Positions 6,557 through 13,566 of a stretch of DNA of 41,375 bases are shown in pieces. Position 1 is the first letter of the stretch. Each line of letters starts with the position of its first letter. The translations under genes and the position numbers were made by a program. Origin of the DNA: CALMEH01 sp964548225. GTDB lineage: Bacteria > Acidobacteriota > Blastocatellia > Pyrinomonadales > Pyrinomonadaceae. The notes beneath the pieces were generated by a model. That model was not told where the DNA came from, made no database searches, and saw only the letters and a program-made list of their open reading frames with translations. The stretch lies in NCBI GenBank assembly GCA_964548225.1, contig CAZJQP010000040.1, forward strand, positions 1-41,375, written 5' to 3'.

Positions 6557-8329
6557 ATGGATGCACAGATGAAAAAAGAATTTATTAAAGGCGGCGAATT
6601 TTTGATTAGCGAAGGCACGACAGCCGACGTTTTCACGCCCGAAGATTTTACGGAAGAACATAAAATGATTGGCGACACTTGCCGCGAATTTATTGATAAC
6701 GAAGTTCGCCCGAATCTGCCGGCGATGGAACAGCACGATTGGGAAACGGCGCGGCGGCTGGTTCACGAAGCAGGCGAATTGGGACTTTTGGGCGCAAATA
6801 TTCCCGAAGAATACGGCGGCGCGGCACTTGACCAAGTTTCGGGTGTGATTATCGCTGAAATGGTCGGACGCGGCGGCGGTTTCGGGACGACTTTCGGAGC
6901 GCAGACTTCGATTGGTTTGTTACCGATTGTTTATTTCGGCTCAGAAGAATTGAAGCAAAAATGGATTCCGCCGATTGTCGCGGGCGAAAAAGTTACGGCT
7001 TATTGTTTGTCGGAATCGGGAAGCGGTTCAGATGCTTTGGGCGCGAAATGCCACGCGAAATTGAGCGAAGACGGCACGGAATATATCTTAAACGGCGAAA
7101 AAATGTGGATTTCAAACGGCGGATTTGCCGATGTTTACATTGTTTTCGCCAAAGTTGACGGGGAGAAGAAAAAGTTTTCCGCCTTTTTGGTTGAACGCAG
7201 CGAAAATTGCCGTCCGGGAAATGAAGAACACAAAATGGGCATCAAATCTTCTTCAACTACGCCGTTGATTTTGTCGGATTGCCACATTCCCGTAACAAAT
7301 CTTATCGGCGAAGTCGGCGACGGCGCGAAGATTGCTTTTAATATTTTGAACGTCGGACGTTTTAAATTAGGCGCATCGGTTACGGGCGGTGCGAAACTCG
7401 CACTTCACGAAGCGATTCGTTACGCAAATGAGCGGCAACAATTTAACAAACCGATTTCCAGTTTTGGCGCGATGAAACACAAGCTCGCGGAAATGGCGAT
7501 TCGCGTTTGGGTTTCGGAATCAATCACTTACCGCACAGTCGGAATGATTGACGCGCTTATCGGCGACGGCGCGGACGGTGAGAAAAAATTGCGTTCGATT
7601 GAAGAATACGCCGTCGAAAGTTCAATCAACAAAGTCGCCTGCTCGGAAGCACTCGATTATGTTGTTGACGAAATGGTGCAAATCTTCGGTGGCGCAGGCT
7701 ACTCGGCGGATTATCCGGCGGAAAAAGCCTACCGCGATGCGCGTATCAACCGCATTTTTGAAGGCACGAACGAAATCAATCGGATGCTCATTCCGGGGCA
7801 ATTGATGAAACGCGCAATGAAAGGACAACTCGGAATTATTCCGGCGGCGAAAGCCTTGCAAGACGAAATTATGAATCCGCAAATGTCTTTTGACGACGAT
7901 GATTCATTGCTCGCAATGGAAACCAAACTCGCCCAAAACGCCAAAAAAGTCGCGCTTATGGTTCTCGGCACGGCGGCGCAAAAATATATGATGGCTTTGA
8001 GCGAGCAACAAGAAATCCTCTGCAACTGCGCCGACATCATTATGGACGCATACCAAATGGAAACCGCCATTTTACGCGCCAAAAAACTCGCCGAACGCGG
8101 CGATGCTTCACGCCAGATTGATATGGCGCAAGTCTTCTGCAACGACGCAATCCAACGCATCGAAGCCAAAGCAAAAAACACCATCGCCGGAATGCTCGAA
8201 GGCGACGAAGCCAAAATGTTATTGGTTGCTTTGAAAAGATTTACGAAAAACAATTCACCAATCAACACAATCGCGGCGCGTCAACGCATCGCCGATACGC
8301 TGATTGCGGCGAATACATATACTTTTTAA
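6557..8329 (+). CDS. Long-form acyl-CoA dehydrogenase (VLCAD-like)
   Basis: The 590-residue flavoenzyme oxidises acyl-CoA to trans-2-enoyl-CoA, the first step of beta-oxidation. Residues about 35-430 hold the standard three-domain dehydrogenase: FAD/substrate motifs AYCLSESGSGSDALG and WISNGGFADVYIVFAKVD, then the C-terminal bundle with FGGAGYSADYPAEKAYRDARINRIFEGTNEI, which carries the expected catalytic Glu (RIFEGTNE). Residues about 440-590 form an extra helical domain like that of VLCAD/ACAD9, pointing to long-chain substrates and membrane or dimer contact. The ATG at 6557 is chosen because AAGAGG precedes it and because the promoter TATAAT lies inside the longer open frame. A strong terminator follows. 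Confidence 0.92.
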   Translation: MDAQMKKEFIKGGEFLISEGTTADVFTPEDFTEEHKMIGDTCREFIDNEVRPNLPAMEQHDWETARRLVHEAGELGLLGANIPEEYGGAALDQVSGVIIAEMVGRGGGFGTTFGAQTSIGLLPIVYFGSEELKQKWIPPIVAGEKVTAYCLSESGSGSDALGAKCHAKLSEDGTEYILNGEKMWISNGGFADVYIVFAKVDGEKKKFSAFLVERSENCRPGNEEHKMGIKSSSTTPLILSDCHIPVTNLIGEVGDGAKIAFNILNVGRFKLGASVTGGAKLALHEAIRYANERQQFNKPISSFGAMKHKLAEMAIRVWVSESITYRTVGMIDALIGDGADGEKKLRSIEEYAVESSINKVACSEALDYVVDEMVQIFGGAGYSADYPAEKAYRDARINRIFEGTNEINRMLIPGQLMKRAMKGQLGIIPAAKALQDEIMNPQMSFDDDDSLLAMETKLAQNAKKVALMVLGTAAQKYMMALSEQQEILCNCADIIMDAYQMETAILRAKKLAERGDASRQIDMAQVFCNDAIQRIEAKAKNTIAGMLEGDEAKMLLVALKRFTKNNSPINTIAARQRIADTLIAANTYTF

Positions 8330-8353
8330 TTTCAGATTTGCAATTTGCGATTG

Positions 8354-8386
8354 AGTCCGAAGTCGAAAGACTTCGGACTTTTTTTA
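8354..8386 (+). terminator. Rho-independent terminator after acyl-CoA dehydrogenase
   Basis: A perfect 11-bp stem AGTCCGAAGTC / GACTTCGGACT with a GAAA tetraloop (8354-8379) is followed by a T run to 8385. It lies 25 bases after the stop and just before the HigB gene. A near copy lies at 9054-9086. Confidence 0.9.
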
Positions 8387-8417
8387 TGGCAGGATGTCCG
8401 TGTTATTATGTGTTTTG

Positions 8418-8711
8418 ATGATATTGTCGTTTGCCAATCAAGCTACAGAAGATATTTACAACGGCAAAAACACTTCGGAAGCGAGAAGGCTTTTGCCGAG
8501 AAATTTGTGGAATATCGCTTTTCGCAAACTTGACCAAATTGATGTTTCCGTTTCGCTTGATGATTTGCGAGTTCCGCCGGGAAATCGGCTCGAAGCGTTA
8601 AAGGCGGACAGAATCGGGCAATATAGCATCAGAATCAATGACCAATATCGCATCTGTTTTAATTGGACGGAAACCGATGTGAGTAATGTTGAAATTGTTG
8701 ATTATCATTGA
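8418..8711 (+). CDS. higB: HigB-type toxin (RelE superfamily)
   Basis: The 97-residue protein (MILSFANQATEDIYNGKNTS...) has the HigB layout: an N-terminal helix pair with a (F/Y)xGKxxxxxR motif, LWNIAFRKLDQIDVSVSLDDLRVPPGNRLEALKADRIGQYSIRINDQYRICFNWTE, and a closing beta strand VSNVEIVDYH. HigB toxins are ribosome-dependent mRNA endonucleases; the R/Y-rich core (QYSIRINDQYRICF) matches the catalytic strand pair. An ATG at 8394 would add eight hydrophobic residues; the ATG at 8418 matches the usual family start. The toxin gene precedes the antitoxin gene, the typical hig order, with nine bases between them. Confidence 0.88.
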   Translation: MILSFANQATEDIYNGKNTSEARRLLPRNLWNIAFRKLDQIDVSVSLDDLRVPPGNRLEALKADRIGQYSIRINDQYRICFNWTETDVSNVEIVDYH

Positions 8712-8720
8712 GGTTTAATT

Positions 8721-9029
8721 ATGAGAATACCGACTGATAGACCGCCGACGCATCCGGGCGAAATGCTCCGCGAAGAATTTTTGATACCGATGAATTTGAC
8801 GCAAAAAGAGCTTGCCGACGCAATCCAAGTTCCGTATCAGAGAATCAATGAAATCGTTTCGGGCAAACGTGGCGTTACGCCTTCGACTGCTTTGCGGTTA
8901 GCCAAATTTTTCGGGATGAGCGCGGATTTTTGGCTGAATTTACAGATTAAGTTCGATTTATTTTTCGCACAAAAAAAGGAAGAAACGATTTTGAAAAAGA
9001 TACGGACGCAAAAAGTTATTACGGCGTAG
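8721..9029 (+). CDS. higA: HigA-type antitoxin (XRE/HTH family)
   Basis: The 102-residue DNA-binding protein neutralises HigB and normally represses the operon. It begins with the family signature RPPTHPGEMLREEFLIPMNLTQKELADAI, followed by the helix-turn-helix VPYQRINEIVSGKRGVTPSTALRLAKFFGMSADFWLNLQ. The tail KKEETILKKIRTQKVITA is as in HigA proteins. Length and position directly after higB make a complete, apparently intact module. No recombinase or integrase gene is nearby. Confidence 0.93.
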   Translation: MRIPTDRPPTHPGEMLREEFLIPMNLTQKELADAIQVPYQRINEIVSGKRGVTPSTALRLAKFFGMSADFWLNLQIKFDLFFAQKKEETILKKIRTQKVITA

Positions 9030-9053
9030 GTTATAAGGATGAGAAGGATAATG

Positions 9054-9086
9054 AGTCCGAAGTCGAAAGGCTTCGGGCTTTTGTTT
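9054..9086 (+). terminator. Terminator after higA, near copy of the one before higB
   Basis: AGTCCGAAGTC, loop GAAA, then GGCTTCGGGCT and a T-rich tail (9054-9086). The stem needs two G-U pairs where the copy at 8354 has Watson-Crick pairs. The two copies bracket the HigBA module. Confidence 0.82.
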
Positions 9087-9126
9087 TAAGGTTGTGGCAA
9101 AATAGATTTTCAGAGGTGAAAAATTT

Positions 9127-10956
9127 ATGTTTGAGAAAATCTTACGCAAATCGGCGGCTTTAATTTTAGCCGTCGCGGTTGTTTTTAATTTTGTTCCGGT
9201 GATTTTCGGACAAGCGGATGTGCGTGGTGAGGCGCAGAAGTTTATTGATGATTATACGGCGGCTTGGAGCAATTTGCGGTATGAATCGGCTTTGGCGGAA
9301 TGGCGGTCGAATACGATGATTGTTGAGGGCGACGAGACGAATGCGAAGGCGACGGTTGAGGCGAATGCGAAGCTCGTTAATTTTACGGGAAGCAAAGCAA
9401 ATATCGAAGCGGCGCAGAAGTTTTTGAAGCAGGAAAATCTTTTGACCGAGCTTCAGGTGAAACAACTCAAAGCGATTTTGTATATCGCGGCGGGAAGTCC
9501 TGAAACGGCGAAGGATTTGGTTGATAAACGTCTGAAAGCCGAAGCCGTGCAGACGGAGAAACTTTTCGGGTTTGATTTTAAGATTGACGGCAAATCGGTT
9601 TCGACGAACGAGATTGATAAAATTTTGCGCTCGTCCAATGATTTAGCGGAGCGACGCAAAGTTTGGGAATCGTCGAAGCAAGTCGGCGTTGGTTTGAAGG
9701 ACGGTTTGGCGAATTTGCAAATGCTTCGGAACGGGACGGTGAAACCTCTCGGCTATCGGTCGTTTTATAGTTATCAGGTTTCGGATTATGGAATGACATC
9801 TGAAGAAATGAATGCTCTGATGTTGCAGATAAACCGTGAATTGCGTCCGCTTTATCGGGAAATTCATACTTGGGCGCGGTATGAATTGGCGAAAAAATAT
9901 AACAAACCCGTGCCGAAACAGCTTCCGGCGGATTGGTTGCCGAATCGTTGGGGACAAGATTGGACGGCGATGGTTAATGTCGAAGGTTTGGATATTGACG
10001 CGGCTTTGAAGGACAAATCGCCGGAATGGATTGTGCGCGAAGGCGAGAATTTTTTTGTGAGTTTGGGTTTTCCGCGTTTGCCACAATCTTTTTGGGACAA
10101 ATCTTCGCTTTATCCTTTGCCGAAAGACGCGAAATTTAAGAAAAATAATCACGCTTCGGCGTGGCATTTGGATTTGGAAAATGATCTGCGTTCGCTGATG
10201 TCGGTCGAGGCTGATGCCGATTGGTTTGAAACTTCAAATCACGAGCTTGGGCATATTTATTATTACATCAGCTACACGAATAAAGACGTGCCGAAGCTCT
10301 TGCGCGAAGGCGCGAATCGGGCATATCACGAAGCGATTGGAACGCTGATGGGGTTGGCGGCGACGCAAAAACCGTTTCTTGTCGGGCGCGGTTTGGCGGA
10401 CAAAAACGCGAAAGTTGATGAAACGCAGAAATTACTGCAAGAGGCTTTGAATTATGTCGTTTTCACGCCGTTTTCCGCCGGAACAATGCCGCAGTTTGAA
10501 TATGAATTGTATGAGAAAAATCTGCCCAAAAGCCAATATAACAAGCGTTGGTGGGAAATCGTCAAACAATATCAAGGCATTGTGCCGCCGACAAAACGCG
10601 GCGAAAATTTCTGTGATGCCTGCACGAAAACGCACATCAACGACGACGCGGCGCAATATTACGATTACGCGCTTTCAAACATTTTGCTGTTCCAGCTTCA
10701 CGACCATATTTCGCAGAAAATTTTGAAACAAGACCCACGAAACACGAATTATTGGGGCAACAAAGAAGTCGGTGATTTCTTGCGGAAAATTATGTCGCCG
10801 GGCGCATCACGCGATTGGCGCGTTGTTTTAAAGGAAGCCACAGGTGAAGATTTGAGCGCGAAAGCGATGCTTCGATATTTCGAGCCACTGATGGATTACC
10901 TGAAAAAACAAAACGCGGGACGCAAACATACTTTGCCTAATTTACCGACAAAATAG
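9127..10956 (+). CDS. M2-family (ACE-like) peptidyl-dipeptidase, secreted
   Basis: The 609-residue zinc metallopeptidase has an N-terminal signal peptide (MFEKILRKSAALILAVAVVFNFVPVIFGQ, cleavage near residue 29), so it acts outside the inner membrane. The gluzincin site is intact: H372-E-L-G-H376, third ligand E402 in YHEAIG after a loop two residues longer than in human ACE. The substrate helix region YQVSDYGMTSEEMNALM and the C-terminal DFLRKIMSPGASRDWRVVLKEATGEDLSAKAMLRYFEPL match the M2 family. These enzymes release C-terminal dipeptides. It is monocistronic, between the higA terminator and an inverted repeat, and probably takes part in peptide scavenging. Confidence 0.93.
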   Translation: MFEKILRKSAALILAVAVVFNFVPVIFGQADVRGEAQKFIDDYTAAWSNLRYESALAEWRSNTMIVEGDETNAKATVEANAKLVNFTGSKANIEAAQKFLKQENLLTELQVKQLKAILYIAAGSPETAKDLVDKRLKAEAVQTEKLFGFDFKIDGKSVSTNEIDKILRSSNDLAERRKVWESSKQVGVGLKDGLANLQMLRNGTVKPLGYRSFYSYQVSDYGMTSEEMNALMLQINRELRPLYREIHTWARYELAKKYNKPVPKQLPADWLPNRWGQDWTAMVNVEGLDIDAALKDKSPEWIVREGENFFVSLGFPRLPQSFWDKSSLYPLPKDAKFKKNNHASAWHLDLENDLRSLMSVEADADWFETSNHELGHIYYYISYTNKDVPKLLREGANRAYHEAIGTLMGLAATQKPFLVGRGLADKNAKVDETQKLLQEALNYVVFTPFSAGTMPQFEYELYEKNLPKSQYNKRWWEIVKQYQGIVPPTKRGENFCDACTKTHINDDAAQYYDYALSNILLFQLHDHISQKILKQDPRNTNYWGNKEVGDFLRKIMSPGASRDWRVVLKEATGEDLSAKAMLRYFEPLMDYLKKQNAGRKHTLPNLPTK

Positions 10957-11022
10957 GTTTCCGGTTTCTAGTTTCCGGTTGCCAGTTTTATACCAGAAAC
11001 TAGAAACCAGAAACCAGAAACC
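10957..11022. repeat. Palindromic GGTTTC/GAAACC repeat
   Basis: GGTTTCCGGTTTCTAGTTTC (from 10956) pairs with ACCAGAAACTAGAAACCAG (10992-11010), with one further GAAACC unit to 11022. It fills the gap between the M2 peptidase stop and the cupin gene. It lacks a T run, so it is a repeat rather than an obvious terminator. Confidence 0.65.
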
Positions 11023-11031
11023 GAACAGATT

Positions 11032-11346
11032 ATGTCAAATTATCGAATCGAAAAATGGAGCGAACTTTATCCTCCGCAAGCCGCAATGATGCGTCTGATT
11101 TTGACGCAAGAAGGTCATCGTGTTTATCAATGGTGTGAGCAACCGGAAAGAATTTACGCCAAACACCAACACAACGAAGACCAAACGCATTGGATAATTT
11201 CCGGCGCGTTAGAAATAACCATCGAGCGCGTCGGCGTGTTTGTTTTGGAAGCGGGCGACAGAGATTTTATGCCGGCAAATACTTATCATTCGGCGCGTGT
11301 TGTCGGCGATGAGCCAGTGATGTATTTGGTTGGCGAGAAAATATGA
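11032..11346 (+). CDS. Small single-domain cupin protein
   Basis: The 104-residue protein has a cupin fold: motif 1 as KHQHNEDQTHWIISGALEITIE (the His cluster and E/Q that bind a metal in the family) and motif 2 as GDRDFMPANTYHSARVVGDEPVMYLVGEK, with the late histidine. Single cupins of this type are often sensors or small isomerases or dioxygenases; the sequence does not tell which. It starts 9 bases after the palindrome and its stop overlaps the next start by four bases (ATGA), so it is coupled to the unknown gene that follows. Confidence 0.85.
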   Translation: MSNYRIEKWSELYPPQAAMMRLILTQEGHRVYQWCEQPERIYAKHQHNEDQTHWIISGALEITIERVGVFVLEAGDRDFMPANTYHSARVVGDEPVMYLVGEKI

Positions 11347-11786
11347 ACCTATCGAGTGATTTAATTGAAGTCAAAGAAATATTGGAAAATGCCGAAATTT
11401 TTGAAGTTTGTTTTTATGATGAGAAATTTTTCAAAATATCAGTTTTTCAAAAACCCAAGATAAAATTCGACAACGACTATTTGGAATTTTCAGCAAATAA
11501 AATTGCCAAAAACTTTAGTCAAATTTTGCGGAAAAAACTTATCGAAACTTTTTTTCCTGATGTGGAAAAAGGTGGCAAAATTGCACGTTGCTTTGTGCCG
11601 CATCACGGAATAAAAGCTATTTACGAAAATACTACTGTCGAAATTGCAATTTGTTACAAGTGTTCTTTATATCGAGGTCAAGTTCCCGACAAAATATTTG
11701 GTGGTTCTTTTCCCGGAGCAAAAAGCAGTAAATCGAAAAAAATATTCGATGAAATAATCGAAAAATACGGCGTTGATGTGCAATAA
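11343..11786 (+). CDS. Unknown soluble protein between cupin and AAA ATPase
   Basis: The 147-residue protein is mixed alpha/beta with no signal peptide or membrane segment. The middle, KIARCFVPHHGIKAIYENTTVEIAICYKCSLYRGQ, holds an HH pair and a C-x-x-C (CYKC) that could form a metal site; 'CF.P.HG......T..I.IC..C' recurs in short uncharacterised proteins found among immunity-like genes, but I cannot name the family. It overlaps the cupin stop and is 8 bases ahead of the AAA gene, so the three are likely one transcript. Confidence 0.72.
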   Translation: MNLSSDLIEVKEILENAEIFEVCFYDEKFFKISVFQKPKIKFDNDYLEFSANKIAKNFSQILRKKLIETFFPDVEKGGKIARCFVPHHGIKAIYENTTVEIAICYKCSLYRGQVPDKIFGGSFPGAKSSKSKKIFDEIIEKYGVDVQ

Positions 11787-11794
11787 TTTAAAAT

Positions 11795-13255
11795 ATGAGA
11801 GCAGTAACATTGGGCGAACTGAAACAAAGTGGTTATCAAACTCGTTCCGTCAAAGACGAAATGCGAACGAATCTGATTAAAAAACTCCGAAATAATGAAA
11901 AACTTTTTCAAGGAATTTTGGGTTATGAAGAATCGGTTATTCCGCAACTTATCAATGCGGTTTTGTCGAAACATAATTTGATTTTTTTGGGAACTCGCGG
12001 ACAGGCAAAAAGTCGTATTATCAGACAATTAACTGAATTATTGGATGAAGAAATGCCGATTATTGCGGGTTCGGAAATCAACGATAATCCGTTTCAGCCT
12101 TTAAGTGCGTTCGGTCGTCAGCAGATTGAACTTCACGGCGATGAAACGAAAATTGATTGGGTAAAACGCGACAACCGTTTTGTCGAAAAACTCGCCACGC
12201 CTGACGTAACGATTGCCGACATTATCGGTGATGTTGACCCGATAAAAGCGGCGAAAGGTGGACATCTTTTGTCGGATGAATTGACCATTCATTTCGGATT
12301 GTTGCCGCGTGCAAATCGCGGGATTTTTGCGATAAATGAATTGCCTGATCTTGCAGGAAAAATCCAAGTCGGACTGTTCAATATTATGCAGGAAGGCGAC
12401 GTGCAGATAAAAGGTTATCCCGTGCGTTTGCCGCTTGATGTGATGTTGGTTTTTTCGGCAAACCCCGAAGATTACACGGCACGGGGAAAAATTATCACGC
12501 CGCTCAAAGACCGAATCGGCGCGGAAATTGCGACGCATTATCCGAAACATATTTCTCTCGGAACGGAAATTACAAAACAAGAAGCGTGGATAAACCGCGA
12601 AGATTTTTCGGTTAATGTTCCCGATTTTATCGCCGAAACAATCGAGCAAATCGCCTTTGAAGCGCGAGATGACCAACGCATTGATAAAAGAAGCGGTGTT
12701 TCGCAACGCTTTCCGATAACCGTTTTGGAATCAGCAATTTCAAACGCCGAACGCCGCGCTTTAATCACGAATGAGCCTGAAATTGTTCCGCGAATTTCGG
12801 ATATTTACGCCGCTTTGCCTTCGATGACCGGAAAAATGGAACTCGAATACGAAGGCGAACAAATCGGCGCGACTCGTCTGGCGAAAGATTTAATCAAACG
12901 CGCCGCCGGAGTTACGTTTGAAGGTTTCTTTTTGGGAATTGATTTTGCGCCGACGATAAATTGGTTTGATGAAGGAAATAAATTGCTTCTGTCAGAAACG
13001 GCTTCGGCGGAAGAATGCGCGTTTTTGCTTGAAAGCGTTCCCGATTTGATTGATTCGACGCTCACACCTTTGGATTTTGAACGAAACGATAAAGCAAAAT
13101 TAGTCTCGGCGTGTGAATTTGTTCTCGAAGGTTTATACGCGCAAAACAAAATTTCGCGCAACGATGAAGGCGGTTTTGAAGCAGTTACGAAAGCGAAAAG
13201 AGACAGACGCGGAATGATTTACGAAGATTTTACGGACATCGAAGGTTATAATTGA
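11795..13255 (+). CDS. MoxR/Mg-chelatase-I-like AAA+ ATPase
   Basis: The 486-residue ATPase has Walker A GTRGQAKS (66-73), a Walker B-like GIFAINELPDL (176-186) where the usual Asp before Glu is Asn, sensor 1 SANPED (221-226, N223) and arginine-rich PLKDRIGAEI. The helical insert around 160-215 (LLSDELTIHFGLLPRANRG, GKIQVGLFNIMQEGDVQIKGYPVRLPLD) is that of BchI/ChlI and MoxR ATPases. Such ATPases act with a VWA-domain partner as a metal chelatase or protein-remodelling machine; a matching VWA gene lies far off at 34238-35563. It is not a chlorophyll gene in this setting. Its stop overlaps the next start (TGATG). Confidence 0.88.
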   Translation: MRAVTLGELKQSGYQTRSVKDEMRTNLIKKLRNNEKLFQGILGYEESVIPQLINAVLSKHNLIFLGTRGQAKSRIIRQLTELLDEEMPIIAGSEINDNPFQPLSAFGRQQIELHGDETKIDWVKRDNRFVEKLATPDVTIADIIGDVDPIKAAKGGHLLSDELTIHFGLLPRANRGIFAINELPDLAGKIQVGLFNIMQEGDVQIKGYPVRLPLDVMLVFSANPEDYTARGKIITPLKDRIGAEIATHYPKHISLGTEITKQEAWINREDFSVNVPDFIAETIEQIAFEARDDQRIDKRSGVSQRFPITVLESAISNAERRALITNEPEIVPRISDIYAALPSMTGKMELEYEGEQIGATRLAKDLIKRAAGVTFEGFFLGIDFAPTINWFDEGNKLLLSETASAEECAFLLESVPDLIDSTLTPLDFERNDKAKLVSACEFVLEGLYAQNKISRNDEGGFEAVTKAKRDRRGMIYEDFTDIEGYN

Positions 13256-13524
13256 TGCGGCGGAAACTTTTTACCGTAACCGATTGTTTCAAAATTGCCG
13301 GACGCGGAACGGCTATTGTTAGTAATCGTCCGCCTGCTTTGCCGGAATTCGAGATTGAAAATCCGATTGTTTTGGTTTTGCCCGACGGGCAAGAATTTTT
13401 GTCCAAAATTAGCGGCATCGAAATGCCGATAACTGTTAGCGGAACTCATAAAATTGCCATTTTAGTTGAAAACCTTACAAAAGATGAAATTTTAATTGGA
13501 ACAGAAGTTTTTTTGGAAAGCTGA
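13255..13524 (+). CDS. EF-Tu domain II-like small beta protein
   Basis: The 89-residue protein starts at the ATG that overlaps the stop of the AAA gene (TGATG). The opening RRKLFTVTDCFKIAGRGTAIV closely mimics the start of domain II of translational GTPases ('F.V.DVF.I.GRGTVVTG'), followed by short beta strands IVLVLPDGQEF, KISGIEMPITVSGTHKIAILVENL and a final IGTEVFLE, which fits the rest of that barrel. The GTPase domain itself is absent. Possible roles are a stand-alone adaptor for the ATPase or an RNA- or ribosome-facing domain; neither is shown. Translational coupling ties it to the ATPase. Confidence 0.72.
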   Translation: MRRKLFTVTDCFKIAGRGTAIVSNRPPALPEFEIENPIVLVLPDGQEFLSKISGIEMPITVSGTHKIAILVENLTKDEILIGTEVFLES

Positions 13525-13566
13525 TTTTATATTGTAAGAAAATCTTTTTGACTTTCATAATTTGCT

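Noticed and set aside
11795..13255. Chlorophyll-type magnesium chelatase subunit
   Set aside because: No other tetrapyrrole or photosynthesis gene is present; the family includes many non-photosynthetic MoxR-like ATPases.
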